From Boswellia sacra (lineage: Eukaryota > Streptophyta > Magnoliopsida > Sapindales > Burseraceae): DNA of 64,000 nt. Within the stretch, counting starts at the first letter, position 1, and every line of letters begins with the position of its first letter. The notes under the pieces were generated by a model that was not told the origin of the DNA, did not search any database, and saw only the letters and a list, made by a program, of their open reading frames with translations. The position numbers and the translations under genes are program-made. Positions 36,298-48,865 of this stretch are shown here, one piece after another. Location: the NCBI GenBank assembly GCA_013180625.2, contig SNVD02009695.1:62001-126000 (forward strand), given 5' to 3'.

Positions 36298-36512
36298 TTA
36301 AGTGACTAGTAGTGTTAGACTTACAGCTCAAATACAACCAAAAAGTACATAGCCTGATGTGACAGACTATATGACAAAAATTCACTAGAAGAAAAAACAA
36401 AAATGAATGAGGGAAGTTACGTCTCTAGTAGAATTTTGTCACTTAGACTGCCACATCAGATCGTAGACTTTTGGTTATATTTGGATTGTAAGTACCATTA
36501 TTGTTAAGTAAT
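36298..36512. mobile_element. MITE-like inverted repeat (about 215 bp)
   Basis: The left arm begins TTAAGTGACTAGTAGTGTTA and contains AAATACAACCAAAAAGTACA; the reverse complement of the right arm reads ACTTAACAATAATGGTACTT and AAATATAACCAAAAGTCTAC. The arms pair over about 90 bp with mismatches around a short loop near 36,395-36,415. No coding capacity. Confidence 0.7.
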
Positions 36513-36965
36513 ATAAATTAAGTCCTATTAAGTGTTAATTTCTATTAAGTAATATTTAGTCTTAAGTGATAAAAATAAACAACCGCTTAAACTTTGTAAC
36601 AAAATTTTTACAAATGCAAATGTGATAATATTTTAATTATTTCAATATTTTAATAAATTATTTTAATATAAAATTCTTTTTAAAAAATTTTTTTAAGTTT
36701 ATGCATCATTTATTGTATAGTAATTTTTTTAAAATTTCTTGAGGTAGTAGTTGATGGAAGACTATTAACAAGTTTTGGATTTTATTTTTATTTTAAAATT
36801 TTGAATATTTTTTTATAGTCAACTATGAACAATTTAGAAAATTTATATTTTTTGAATGGAATTTCCAACAATTATTAACAGAGAGATGAGGTGTGTAGGA
36901 TTTTCAGAACTAGAAGTGGTCATGGTGATTTTAGCAAACCTCAGGGGAGGTTTGTGGAATTGACC

Positions 36966-36971
36966 ATTTAA

Positions 36972-37018
<47 letters not shown>

Positions 37019-37037
37019 TTTACTATTATTATTATTA
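36966..37037. repeat. (AAT)n/(ATT)n microsatellite
   Basis: AATAATAATAATAAT followed by about 18 ATT units, then an interrupted ATT run. Confidence 0.95.
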
Positions 37038-38340
37038 AAGATCAAATAGTTTTCTATTTTTATCTTAAGAATTATTTATAACAGTCATCATTATTTTTGT
37101 TTATAATTTTATCCTCATCAAATTAACAGGTGGTGGCTCTTTAATTAGATTGATGTAAGTAGGACTCAAATAGTATCACTTAACAAATTAACATTATCAA
37201 TCTTGTAGGCCTTAATTTGGGTTTAATTATGACTCCACTTGAAAATTTTTATCACAATCAAGTATTTAATATTATAATTATAAAACTTTGTTTGGTGTGA
37301 TGGATTTTATTGCTTTGAAACAACTATATATCGTATTTACAAATTTTCTATACAAACTTATTTATATAAGTTGATGTAAAATAAAATGATTTGAAAAATA
37401 ATTATAAAATTAAATTAGAGTAATTAATATAGAGGATATAACAATTATGTGATAAAATCTAATAATTAGTTTGTATAAAAATATTATATAATGAATATGT
37501 AAATGCAGAATTACTCTTAATTTTAAGTATATTCATTAAAAATTGAAAATTAAAAAAAAAGACAAAATGGGAAGAATCACTTCATATCATGATAGTAATT
37601 CTTTTATATAAGTTATAGCATAGATGTTCTATGACTGAATAATTTTCATTTATCGACAAAGCTTCAATAAATCAATATTGCTTCACATTGCATGATTAAT
37701 AATTATTCCAATAAGTTTTAGGGTGTTTTTGTTTTGAAAGTTAAGGATATATAGTTGATATTAAATTTTAAATTAATATGTAGTTAATATTGATAAATAA
37801 AAATATTTGGGTGCATCCACTGCAATGCAGCTATCCAATAATCACATGTGTGTTGAACAAGAGCATTGATGCGGCACTCATGTAGCACCTAATGATTAGA
37901 TACATTACATTGCAACGCTTGCACCCAAGCTTCTTTCTAATTTGAAATTCATTAGTAAATATATTTTTTTAAAAAGTATTTTCTTAATATTAATATGGAA
38001 ATAAATAAAGTCATTCGTCACATTTTAATAAAAGTTTGACAATTTTAATTATATGATTAAAATTTAAAATGTAAATAATAATAGTAATATAATAATAAGT
38101 TGTAATATACTCCACATTTATTTGGAGTGACCTAGATTATTATATATAAATAATTAATAATATATAACTCATTTTCCCTCATATTTTGCTTCACATTTAT
38201 AATGATTAATTATGATAAAGGTGTGCGGTGGCTGTATTGAAACTTTAATGTTACTTTTAGACTAAATTTTTTATCATTAAATTAACTGAACATGAATGAT
38301 TATCATCACAGTTGAAGAGCATGAATGATATCAGACTTTC

Positions 38341-38655
38341 GTTACGGTGCACCGGTATAACCATTTTCAAATTTTTCGTAAATTTAATATAAAAATTATA
38401 AATTTTTATATAAAAATCATAAATATGTAAAAAAAAAATTGTAAATAAATAATCATACAATTATTTTCATTTTTTATAAAATTAGTCTAAAAGTTATAAA
38501 TCATTGTATAAAAGTTATAAATGTGAAAAATTATTCATTTACAACTTTGTTTTTCATATTTACGACTTTTATACAAGGGTTTACAACTTTTACAAAAAAT
38601 TTACAAAAAATTTGAAAACGGTTGTATGATATAACCGGTGTATCGTAGTATGACC
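38341..38655. mobile_element. MITE-like inverted repeat (about 315 bp)
   Basis: The left end reads GTTACGGTGCACCGGTATAA, then CCATTTTCAAATTTTTCGTA; the reverse complement of the right end reads CATACTACGATACACCGGTT, ATATCATACAACCGTTTTCA and then AATTTTTTGTAAA. The interior is made of AAAAGTTATAAAT-type repeats in both orientations. It resembles a fold-back MITE. Flanking sequence TTATTTG(G/A)AGTGACCTA(G/A)ATTATTATA occurs on both sides (38,117-38,142 and 38,702-38,727). Confidence 0.65.
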
Positions 38656-39016
38656 CGTTCTATAAAGATTCATAAATGTTGAATTTCCAATAATTAAATA
38701 ATTTATTTGAAGTGACCTAAATTATTATAGATAAATAATTAATTATCCGGCGTGGGCGTTAGCAGTGAATGTTGAAAGAGATGGTTGTGGAGTAGAGAAG
38801 AGTAAAGGATTAGGGCTTCAATGGCGAAGAAAAAAAGAGAGAAATGGTATAAAAATAAGAGTAAAATAGTATTTTCAAACTTTTATTAAAATTAAACTAA
38901 AATTAAACGGAATTCCTTAGATTGGCCTAGATGATAACAAAATTATAACTTTTCTGTTTGATAACAATGTAAACTTTGGAGGGGTTTTTTATCTTATCCC
39001 ACATTTTATTCATAAC

Positions 39017-39020
39017 AACT

Positions 39021-39083
<63 letters not shown>
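39017..39083. repeat. (CT)n(TA)n compound microsatellite
   Basis: An uninterrupted CT run of about 16 units changes to a TA run of about 16 units. Confidence 0.97.
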
Positions 39084-39087
<4 letters not shown>

Positions 39088-40115
39088 CAATTCCTATCAG
39101 TAAACCAATAAATTAAATAAAGATAAAAAAATAGCTAGCGTGTATTAACTCTGCATATAAACTATTATCATTTGAGTCGTTCTCCAGTACAGCAAACTGT
39201 ATCGGCCGAGACGTATATGATACTTTCAGTATTTTTAAAAAGCATGCAATCAATTACACGCAAATGTATTTAATGAAGCTGTTGGGTAGACCAACTAACC
39301 CTTGGAGCCATTCACTGAAGACTGCTTTAAATGAATGCGAAAGGGAGTTGCGTTCAAGTCGTAATTGTCCCCAAATATATTTTATTTAATGAAATGGAAA
39401 TAGTATCAAAAGCTGCGTGAAAATTACATATTTTTATTAGCTTTTTTTTTTTTTTTACAATACCAATTACAACTTTTCACATAAACAACAAATTGAAGAT
39501 TAAATTTTGTTAAAAACAAAGAGTCGATGATAAGAGTTCAAAAAATATATATTCTTAAATTTGTTCGTTAATAATGAAGACTTTGTTTAAAATTTTTAAA
39601 AAAAAATCAATATTTAATGAATAAGGATTAGTATTCAAAACCACTGAGAAGACGCGTATCTTGCATGGCTGGGCGTGACATGACATCTATAATCCCAAAG
39701 GATACCCGCTAAAGACTTGTGCTGTAAAAAGTAGAAATATATTAATTCTTTTATAGACCTGATAATTGAGCTTAATTTCCATAAAAGTGAAGTTGGATTA
39801 AAATTAACAACATTAATGTCATTTTCCTTATTGATGTCGATATGTGATTATTCCTACAATGAAACACAAACTAGAGTTAGTGTTCTATAAATGTTTCAAG
39901 CCTCGTGGACTATTCCAAACCAGACCATCATCCAGCGATGTGGCCAAGTTGCATTCCCGACAAACCAAGATAGCTAAAGTGCCGGTGACAGTCAGAGCTA
40001 GAAAGCGATCGATCTGGTGGCACTGAGAACCATAATTAAAAGCAATTGATCTATGTGGCCTTCAGCACTGCAGCAAAAATAAGTGATTCAATAGTTCAGC
40101 TCGGGCAAGAGAGTG
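39084..40115 (+). promoter_or_regulatory. Upstream region of the CASP-like gene
   Basis: No gene. The DNA is AT-rich up to about 39,840, then of mixed composition just before the start codon, as expected for a 5' UTR. I do not see a convincing TATA box at a fixed distance. A 60-codon open frame at 39,844-40,026 has no recognisable content and may be UTR. Confidence 0.35.
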
Positions 40116-42249
40116 ATGGACATGTTCAAGATTGAGGCTTCTCTAAGGTTTTGTGCAACTTTGCTCTTAGTCTTGACAGCCTGTTTAGTTCGCTTGGATG
40201 TTCAATCCAAGTCAATCTTCTACTTCGAGAGAACAATTACTTTCAAGGACTTGCAAGCTCTCAAGTGAGCTCTCTCTCTCTCTCTGTTTCTCCCCTTTTC
40301 TATCTTGATTTATCAAACAAAATAGCTACACACACACACACACACACACACCATCATCAATTTAATTATTTAATTTTATGCTATAGAGTTTTGGTGTTCA
40401 CTGCTCTAGCGGCCGCCGGGTATCATCTTCTTCAACTAAGCAGATGTATCTTCTCAATCTGGTCTCAAAGAAATTCGGTAAACTACTGTTCTTACAGATA
40501 TCTGGCATGGTTTTGCTACTTGTTGGACCAGGTATATATTTATTGGCTTAAAAGATATATTCTACAATTTTTTTCAATTATTTATTTATTTATTTATCTT
40601 TTTTTTTTTTTACATTAGCATTATTGAATAAACAATTTTTAATCTGCTCAAGCTGGTTCTGTGTTTTGCAGTCTGTTAATTAAGTTTATGTTTATGCAAT
40701 TATTGCTTTTTAGTATATAGACACACAAAATAATTAAATAGGTTAAGGCTTAGATTATGTAATTGCTTTTTAGTATATTTTCTTCCTGAGGCTAGACAGA
40801 TTAGTTAGAAAGTAAAACGACTGAAGCGTTGCGTTTAAAATTAAAAATAACTAGCCAATGGGAAGAAAATGACGGAGGATCGACATCAAATAAAAATTTT
40901 AGGATTTTCCTAGAACTATTAGCAGTACGGTTCACGCTCATCAGCAGTCTAGTCGCTGAAGTAACTTCTGTATGTACATGAACAAATTAACTAGCTCAAA
41001 ATGCAGTGAGAGGACATTGGTAAATCGTGGAAATTAATTTGAAGGCCCCTATTGGTTGATCAAGGCATCTTCGTATCAATTATTGTACCAATATTAATTC
41101 GTTAGGTGGCTGCCCTCTTGTAGTAGCATTCTATGATATATATGTACGTTTGAAACATTTATTAGGGGAATCGACTAAGCAAATAGACATTGAAAATTTT
41201 GGGAAATGGCTAGCAGCAGTACCGTTTGTTTTACATTTTTTTTTATTTTTTTGCCTTATTACCATATTTTAAAAAAAATGTATCTGCACACTTGCTGTAC
41301 TTTAACCGACCATTCATGCACAGATCATCTGCCCAACTTATAGCTTCATCCCAGTTGCATCTTCTTCTTCTTTTTTTTCCTTAAATTTATTCTTTTCCAT
41401 AAAATCAGAGCCCTTGGATTCCAAATCCTGGCTATATCGGCTTTATGGTAGAATGACCTGATTTCATTGTAACCTCTCTTGATTGAAAGACTACATCCCA
41501 CCTATCTTAATCATCATTTATAAACCGATACAGTAAAATTTGTCACACATTAAACATTATCTCAGCACTTGACATCATGTTTATTTGTAGTTATAATTTA
41601 TGAAAATGAAATTAAGACGTAAAATCATCCACCAAATTAAAATCAACATAAAGCTATTTTTTATTCAGTAAAAATAAAGAAATTAGTATTTTTTAAGAAA
41701 CTAGCTAGGATTAAATTAGTCTCATACAAGGACAAGGTAATTTGTTTAAGAAATTAGTATTCTGCAAACTAGAAAATCTTTAACAAAATGCTCAAAACAA
41801 TATGCTAGGCTGCAACAGGCTCCATGGCCAAGTTAAATAGACTAAATTGCGAGAAATTAAACAACCCACTTGGAATGCTAAATTAATTTTACAGTTCAGC
41901 AATCAGTATTTGTTGATGCATGCATGCATGCATGTTATTATACAACAAGGCCGATCGAGTACAATTGTATAATTTTGTTGCTTACACTGCTTAACAGGTA
42001 GTAGTTTACCTCACATATGCCGCAGACTCAGCGGCAGTTGAGCACTCAGTGCTGGTGATAACTGGTGCCGGGGAACTCCAATGGACGAAGTGGTGCAACA
42101 GGTTTACCAGATTTTGCTTCCAAGCCGGCGGAGCTATGTTCTGTTGTTATGTAGCAACTTCTCTTATGGCTTCCATAACCTGCATCTCAGCCTTCAATTT
42201 GTTTAGGCTGTATTCTCCAAGGAAGTTTCTGCGCTTAAAGAAAACATAA
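40116..42249 (+). CDS. CASP-like protein (CASPL1-type, DUF588), three exons, 181 aa
   Basis: Exons 40116-40264, 40387-40531 and 41998-42249 join in phase (149+145+252 = 546 nt). The donors are GTGAGC and GTATAT; the acceptors are TATAG and AACAG. The product has four membrane spans: FCATLLLVLTACLV; VLVFTALAAAGYHLLQL; FCYLLDQVVVYLTYAADSAA; CCYVATSLMASITCISAFNL. Conserved marks include RF-ATLL in helix 1, DLQALKVLV before helix 2, and WCNRFTRFCFQAG between helices 3 and 4. CASP-like proteins are plasma-membrane scaffolds related to those of the Casparian strip; most have no known individual role. Wording suggests subfamily 1. Intact. Confidence 0.92.
40329..40352. repeat. (CA)n microsatellite in CASP-like intron 1
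   Basis: Twelve CA units next to the second exon's acceptor, preceded by a CT run near 40,270 just after the exon 1 donor. Confidence 0.95.
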
Positions 42250-43487
42250 TGGGTCTATTAATTAATATTTATATTTCTAATAACTAATCTTCTTCATGTA
42301 TGTGTGTGAAATTTCTCAAGTTGAAACCCTGAACGCTCGCTGCATGCCAATGAAGCAAGCAACTGTATATGCATATAAATTTAATAAGATTTTATTAGAG
42401 AATTTTATGCTTGATGTTATACATTCATCTTTTTTGAAGATTTTCTTATTAGAATATTCTTGGTTATAGTATTTCAAGCACGTTAATTATTTAGTACAAT
42501 CTCGCACCAGACATACAATTGAATTAATTGAAATATTGCGCACTTTGAAGAATTGTATCCAAATTTTATTTATTTAGCTATCAAATCGCTTTTGAAAAGT
42601 AGTTGAAGGATAACATAAAAATTATATTGATCATTATTTATTTAAGCTGAAAAAGCTTAATATCATTTTTAAAAGAGTACAGTAAAGCATCTTGAAGTTC
42701 GCGCATGTTCCTTCCCCACATCTGGAGTTGCTATAAATTAAGCTGAAATGACTTCCTTGTATTCTTGCTCATGTGTGACATACAGATGCTTTTCTTTTGA
42801 GAATAAGATAATAATAATGTCTATTGAGTCCCATTGGATATCGAAAGGCAAATCTTGAGACACATAAAGAAGTTGATCACACTGTCAAATATAGCCTACC
42901 TTTTTTTTTTTTGGTTGGATACTTAGCTCTTCAGCAAGCCGTATCAAAGCCAATCTACAGCATCTAATGTGTTGCTTCCTCTTCTGGGTAGGACACCTAA
43001 AACCTCTACAATATCAAGATAGACACCTAATTAATTAACAATTTAGGTTTTGAATCCTATAATACATTAATTTTTTTTAAAATTGTTATATATATTTACC
43101 TATTATTAAACTCATAAAAAAGCTCAACTTAGATGCTTCGTATTACTGTCACATTTCCGAGTTGTCAAATCACCCAACTTTACGTGATTTGTTTTTGATT
43201 TAATTATTTCAAGTAAATTTCACATTTTTAAGTGCATAATTTCAGTTAAAGTTGAATGAAAATTGCTAAATGATGCTTAAAATTTTTGTTCTATAAATAC
43301 TTTTTGTATTTAATCAAGATAAAATAGGAATATTAAATTAAAAATAATATAATAAATAATACGTGTGAGTACATTAAATAAAATTACAATAAAAAAGTTA
43401 TAAAAAAAGTAACAAATAGGCAACCTCAAATAATTGTCATAACCAAACAGCGGCTATTACCAAAAAAATCATCCACCAATGATACAT
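42250..43487. other. Intergenic: 3' UTR and AT-rich spacer
   Basis: Follows the CASP-like stop. AATAAG/AATAAA-like signals lie near 42,385. Beyond that I see no gene. Confidence 0.5.
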
Positions 43488-44371
43488 TGGCTGTGTTTAG
43501 CCCCGTGAATGGATAGCAGCTTTTGAATTTTGCTATTAGCTAAAGTTGTTTGGATGTTTAGTAAACCATTTGAAATCTGATTATCCAAAAAACTGTTGCT
43601 CCAAAAATTTATTTTTGTATTAAATATAAAAGCATGTCGGGGCAAATTTAGAAAATATGATTTTAAAAAGTTAAAATTTGAATACACCAAAATATCAAAA
43701 TTGTACTTCTCAAAAAATATAAATCAAAAAATACCCTTAATATAAAAGTTTTAACATTAATAAATTAAAAATTAAATATTTATTTCAAATTTATTTTTTA
43801 AAATTATTTTTCTGGAAAAACGAAAGCAGTTGCCAGAGCCCGCCGGCCACCGGTAGCCTCGCATGTTTGTCAACATCGAAAGTTCAACCTCCAGATTCCA
43901 TCGATCAGGATCATAAACGGCTTAACGTTGACTGATATGGAGAGATAACCTGCCCGCAATCCTTCTGGTGGTGGCAGTGTTACTGCACGCGCGAGGCCAC
44001 TGGTGATCGACTATTAGCAACGGCGAGTTTCGGTAGGAATTTTTAATTTAAATAATAAATATATTTAATTATTTCAATATAATAAGTTCAAAAAATAATT
44101 TAATTATTTTTAATATATTTTAAATTAACTTAAGTAGTAATAATTACATATTTGTTACAATTCATGTCTATTTTAGTAATTCTTGAAAATCAAATTTTAA
44201 AGTTCTAAGTTTACCAAAAACATATTTATAGTTTTTAGATAGCACAACAATTTTAAAAATCAATTTTACCAAACACCCTTAACTTGTTCCTACAATACAA
44301 CTAGCCATAGATTTTTCTTGTATCACTTTTCTACAGTAATTTCTCACAACACAGCATTCCCAAATACACCC
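43488..44371. mobile_element. Possible small TIR element with a GC-rich core
   Basis: The left end GGCTGTGTTTAGCCCC and the reverse complement of the right end GGGTGTATTTGGGAATGC are alike and resemble hAT-type plant termini. AT-rich arms flank a clearly GC-richer core (43,815-44,035; for example GAGCCCGCCGGCCACCGG), which may be a captured fragment. No clear target duplication; no identifiable protein. Confidence 0.35.
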
Positions 44372-45053
44372 ATTAATTAGTTGAAACAAATTTGGAAAGG
44401 GAATTACTCTTCTGCCACTGGAGGCCAAGAAAGCGATTTCGGTAGCTTAAAGCAGATTTACACTATAATATTAGAAAGCCCACTCTAAATAAGCAGTCCT
44501 CTTTGCCCCACTAATGGCCTGAAGAAATCCCACTTTTGAATTTATTCCATTTAAAATTTTAAAAAAATTTTATAACTAATAGCAACCTCTCTAAATCCAC
44601 AAATATCATTTTAAAGTACATCCCATGTAAAAGACCCAACTTCGTATGAAAAACTCTTGTTATTCATTCATTTTCTGGAAGATAATAAATAAATTACTTT
44701 AATTTAACCCTTTTATTTCTTTTCTGGATTAATGCAAATAGGACATTAGTTTTCTTTTTTACTCCATTTTCCAATTTAGTTACTTCAATAATAAATATTA
44801 ACAGGAGCAGGCCTACGTCTGTGCCTCAGAAGTCAAGCCCCTCGAATCCAAAGAGTTAGTCCTTTATTTAATAAATAAATTTTTTACTATTTACATAGTT
44901 TTAAATTCTGTATATTGGGCCCTCGAGGCCAAAAAGTATGCAAAATGTAATATAATTTTACTATAAGTTACATTTTGCATATAAACCCTCCAAATTTCTC
45001 ATATTCATATAAATGACTAATGATATTTTAAACGTCACATTAATAATTTATAT

Positions 45054-45964
45054 TGTTGGTTCTAGAAGTGGCATACATGGCATGTACATTGCACATGAGT
45101 AATTTGTCATCATGTAATAAAAATATTAAATATGGATATTTTTCTAATCTCATTTATTTTATATAGATGTTTTGTATTAGGAGAATTTTAATTAAAATAG
45201 GATAAGTTTTGATATGGTATCCTAGTTGAATATGAATAATTTTGGATTTGGTATCCTAGTTAAATAGGAAATTTTATATTTGTATTAATTATCTCTTATT
45301 AGATTATGACATTCTTTAAGTATTCTAGTTTACTTAGGAGAGTATATTATTACTTCTTATAATATTTGATTATTATCCAAACTTTTCTTATGAGTTTTAT
45401 TGAGATTCTACAGGATCTTACGGATTACAATTGATATCAAATTCTATATAAAGCTATCTTCATAACTTTTAGGGGAAAGGGATTCAACGCATTCAAGGCA
45501 AATTAAGAGAGAGCAAGCAAGAGCAAGTTTGAGTGCGTTTTTTATTTGTTTTTATGTCTTGTGTAAAGCTTTAAGCTTTGGTTAATTGTTATAGATCGTG
45601 TGAGCTTAAGGGAGTTGAATAATCACATGTGTCTATACTAGTTACAGGTGTTATGTTATTCTTAACTGTGTGTAGTTAAGATAATCGTGATAAAAAAAGG
45701 GCAGCATCAGAAGAGTGTGTGAAGGACTATGGTTGTGATCGAGGTTGGTCAAGTTTACATAGATTAGGTTAGTGTGTGAGCAGGTGTCTACCACTGTAAA
45801 GAGTCCTAAGTCGAGTGTAAACACATACAACATAGTGGATTGCAACTCTTGTTGCTCGTGGATGTAAGTTGGTTATAACCGAACCACGTAAAAATTTTGT
45901 TTCGATTTACATTACTGTTTTCAGTTATATTATTCGTAACTTCCATACGCTGCAAAACCTAACA
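45054..45964 (+). repeat. 5' LTR of gag-only copia element (911 bp)
   Basis: TGTTGGTTCTAGAAGTGGCA to CAAAACCTAACA. It contains TATATAAAG (about 45,447), probably the promoter TATA box, and AACCGAACCACGTAAAAATT near its end. Confidence 0.95.
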
Positions 45965-45965
45965 A

Positions 45966-45978
45966 TTGGTATCAGAGC
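45966..45978 (+). other. Primer binding site of gag-only copia element
   Basis: TTGGTATCAGAGC directly after the LTR, complementary to initiator-Met tRNA. Confidence 0.92.
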
Positions 45979-46025
45979 AGGTACACTGACATACTAGTGT
46001 AGATCAGATTTTTTTTTTTGCAGGT

Positions 46026-47681
46026 ATGAAAGGATTTCGGGTAGAAGGATCGGTCACTCAACCACTGTTATTTGAAGATGCAAACTATGCGTATTGGAAA
46101 GTCAAGATGAGGGCTTTCATCAAATCAATTGATGAAAGAGTGTGGATAAGCATTGTTCATGGCTGGACACCCCCAACAAAAGCCAATGACACTGGGCAGC
46201 AGATAGAGAAACCACAGAATGAATGGAGTGAAGCTGAATATCCATTAGATGGATGGAATTCTAAAGGCATCAATGCAATTTTTAATACTGTCAACCTTCA
46301 GCAGTTCGGATTAATTTCAAAGTGCACCATTGCAAAAGAAGCTTGGGATATCCTTGAAGTAAAGAATGAAGGTACTCAAAGGGTTAAAGAATCTAAGTTG
46401 CTTACTTTGACTTCTAAATTTGAAAACTTATTTCTGCATGAAGAAGAAACAATTAGTGAATTTCATACTAGACTTTGTGAAATTACAAACTCTGCTTATA
46501 TGCTTAGTGAGGAATATACTGAGGCTAAAATTGTTGGCAAGATACTTAGATCTTTACCAGAAAAATTTCAGCCTAAGGTCACAACTATTAAAGAAAGCAA
46601 TAATGTGAAATCGTTGCGAGTTGATGAATTGATTGAGGCTCTTCAAGCATATGAGATGGGTTTAAAGTCAAGAAGAAGGGAAAAGAGTATTGCCTTTAAT
46701 TCTTCTTTAGAAAAAGAAAAAAAAGATAGCAATCTAGATGATTCCGATGATGAACTTGATCATTTGACAAAGAATTTTGTCAAATATATGAAGAAAAATT
46801 TTGAGAACTTTGATGACAAAAAATTTCGTAACGAACCTGCAAAGAAAAATCAAGAGAAGCTTGAGAGAAAAGGTATTCAATGTTATGAATGCAAAGGATT
46901 TGGGCACATTTAAACTGAGTGTCCTAATTATAATAAGAAAAATAGTTTGTGTGCAACATGGAGTGATGATGACTCAGGAACAAATGAAGACGACTCCAAC
47001 AATTTTTTAGCATTCAATAGGACTATTTCAAATAAAGAGCAAACAGTTATGTCTGACATACTTGAAGATGTTGTGTCTAATGTAACAGAATAGAACAGAT
47101 CAGACATTGATGAGTCAGATATTGAGAAGGATGTTGAATACTATAGAGAACTTCAGGAGGCCTATAATGCACTTTATGAGATGTGAGAGAAGCAGAAAGT
47201 ACAGATCAAAACTCTTCAGAATGAACAAGAAGTGCTCAAGAGCGAAATAGCATCTGCAGATGAAAAAATCATAAAACTAGAAGCTGCTATGACAGACAAG
47301 ACAGAAAGTATCCAAAAAATTACTGTAGAATTGGATGAGGCAAACCAGTGCATTAATCAACTCAAGATAGGCTCAGCAAAGCTTGATCAAATTTTGAGTT
47401 TAGGCCGTGATAACTCCATCAAACATAGTCTGGGGTATGATGAAAAGAATAGTGCTTCAACATCAAAGACAGTGTTTGTTAAAGCTTCAAATTTCGGTAT
47501 CACTTCTAACTCAAGTTTTAAAGATATGAGTTCTTTCATTTCAAATCCAGAAAAGGTAAGAAAATTTGTTTCTACTTGCTATTTTTGTGGTGTTAAAGGT
47601 CACAATAGACCTAGCTGCTATAAATTGCAAAATTTTTTAAAGAAAAAGGCAAGTCAGTTTAGACAGTTACATAAGACATGA
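46026..47681 (+). pseudogene. gag: Copia gag with three in-frame stops
   Basis: One frame runs from MKGFRVEGSVTQPLLFEDAN through ANYAYWKVKMRAFIKSIDER and KILRSLPEKFQPKVTTIKES. The first zinc knuckle, CYECKGFGHI, is broken by TAA (46,911-46,913) and resumes TECPNYNKK. Further stops come at about 47,090 (TAG) and 47,183 (TGA). A coiled coil (47,190-47,400) and a second knuckle, CYFCGVKGHNRPSCY, follow. It ends at TGA (47,679-47,681), after which VWVKKHETHCK continues in the same frame. Confidence 0.88.
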
Positions 47682-47689
47682 TAGGTTTG

Positions 47690-48853
47690 GGTTAAAAAAC
47701 ATGAAACTCATTGTAAAGTTGTCGCAATTAATGTTTCTTCGAATAATGATTGTGCTTGTTCTAAACATGTGACAAAAAATGAAAAGTGTTTGAAAATTTT
47801 CAGTCAAGACAAGTGATGATAAAACGTGTTGTTTAGAAACTTATTGAATCAAAGATTATCTGCACTGAGTATGTTTCATCTGAGAATCATCTAGTTGACT
47901 TGTTCATATAAAGCACTAAGATGCACTGAGATTTGAAAAATTGAGAAAGGACATTGGCACTTGTCAGTTACTTGAATTATAACAGTGTTCAGTTATGTTG
48001 TTTATATCTGTAGCATCATTAGTCTATTTATATTTCAAGCATGCTTGAGTTGTTGGTATAATTTTGCTGGTGATTTCATGTCAAATACAAAAAGGGCTAC
48101 CAGTATATGATATGTGAAAGTCATCCATTGAGAGTAACTTCAATGTATCTTGGAAATATGTTGAGGTTACCCACTCAAATGGAAAAGGGCTACTTCTATA
48201 CATATATGAAAGCTATTGTATTCATTCAGAAAATTCTCATTGAGATTAACTTTTGTGTGTGTAAGTAAGAAGCATGTTCAAGTTGACCACTCAATTGGAT
48301 TAAGTGATAAAATAATGAAAAATTATTTATGTTTGATGTTTATCGACATCTTTGATACATGCTTGGCTATAAAAAGATTATATGATGTCCATATATCTTT
48401 GTTATGTGGATTTCTACTGTTTTCAGTTACGATTTGCACAACTTACGATCAGTGCTTTATGTTTGACTCGGTTTGATCCTCTTAAGTATATTTTGACGTG
48501 TCAAAAGTTCCAAGTTAGCGAAATTGATTTGAGGGGGAGTTTATTCAGTTGCAAAAGTACTTGATTTAATTAGTTTCTTGGTTTTTAAAAAATTTTATTT
48601 TCACATTTATGCACAATTTGAAGAGGTGAACATTCAGTCAGGGGGAGTTTTGTTTATCATTTTGATTTTCTTTTATACTTTGGCACTTGTTCAGAAAACA
48701 AGGGGGAGAAGTATGGATCTTTTTGGTGTTATTTGGTTGTTTCTTTATTTTTTTAGGTTGTCATTATAGTCTTTATTTATGTGTTTCATTTTAGTTGTAT
48801 TACATATACTTATACATTTTTTTTACAGTTAGATGTTTTCATCACAAGATGCT
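47690..48853 (+). other. Non-coding 3' interior of the gag-only copia element
   Basis: No pol. A stretch near 48,085-48,300 contains an imperfect tandem duplication (AAAGGGCTAC followed by GAAAG and CATTGAGA in each copy). Several GGGGGAG runs (48,534, 48,639, 48,701) precede the true polypurine tract. Confidence 0.6.
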
Positions 48854-48865
48854 AAAGGGGGAGAT
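48854..48865 (+). other. Polypurine tract of gag-only copia element
   Basis: AAAGGGGGAGAT immediately before the 3' LTR. Confidence 0.9.

Noticed and set aside
39280..39375. tRNA- or SINE-like stretch with GCGTTCAAGTCG
   Set aside because: The B-box-like run is imperfect and no cloverleaf or A box can be drawn with confidence; I found no second copy in the window.
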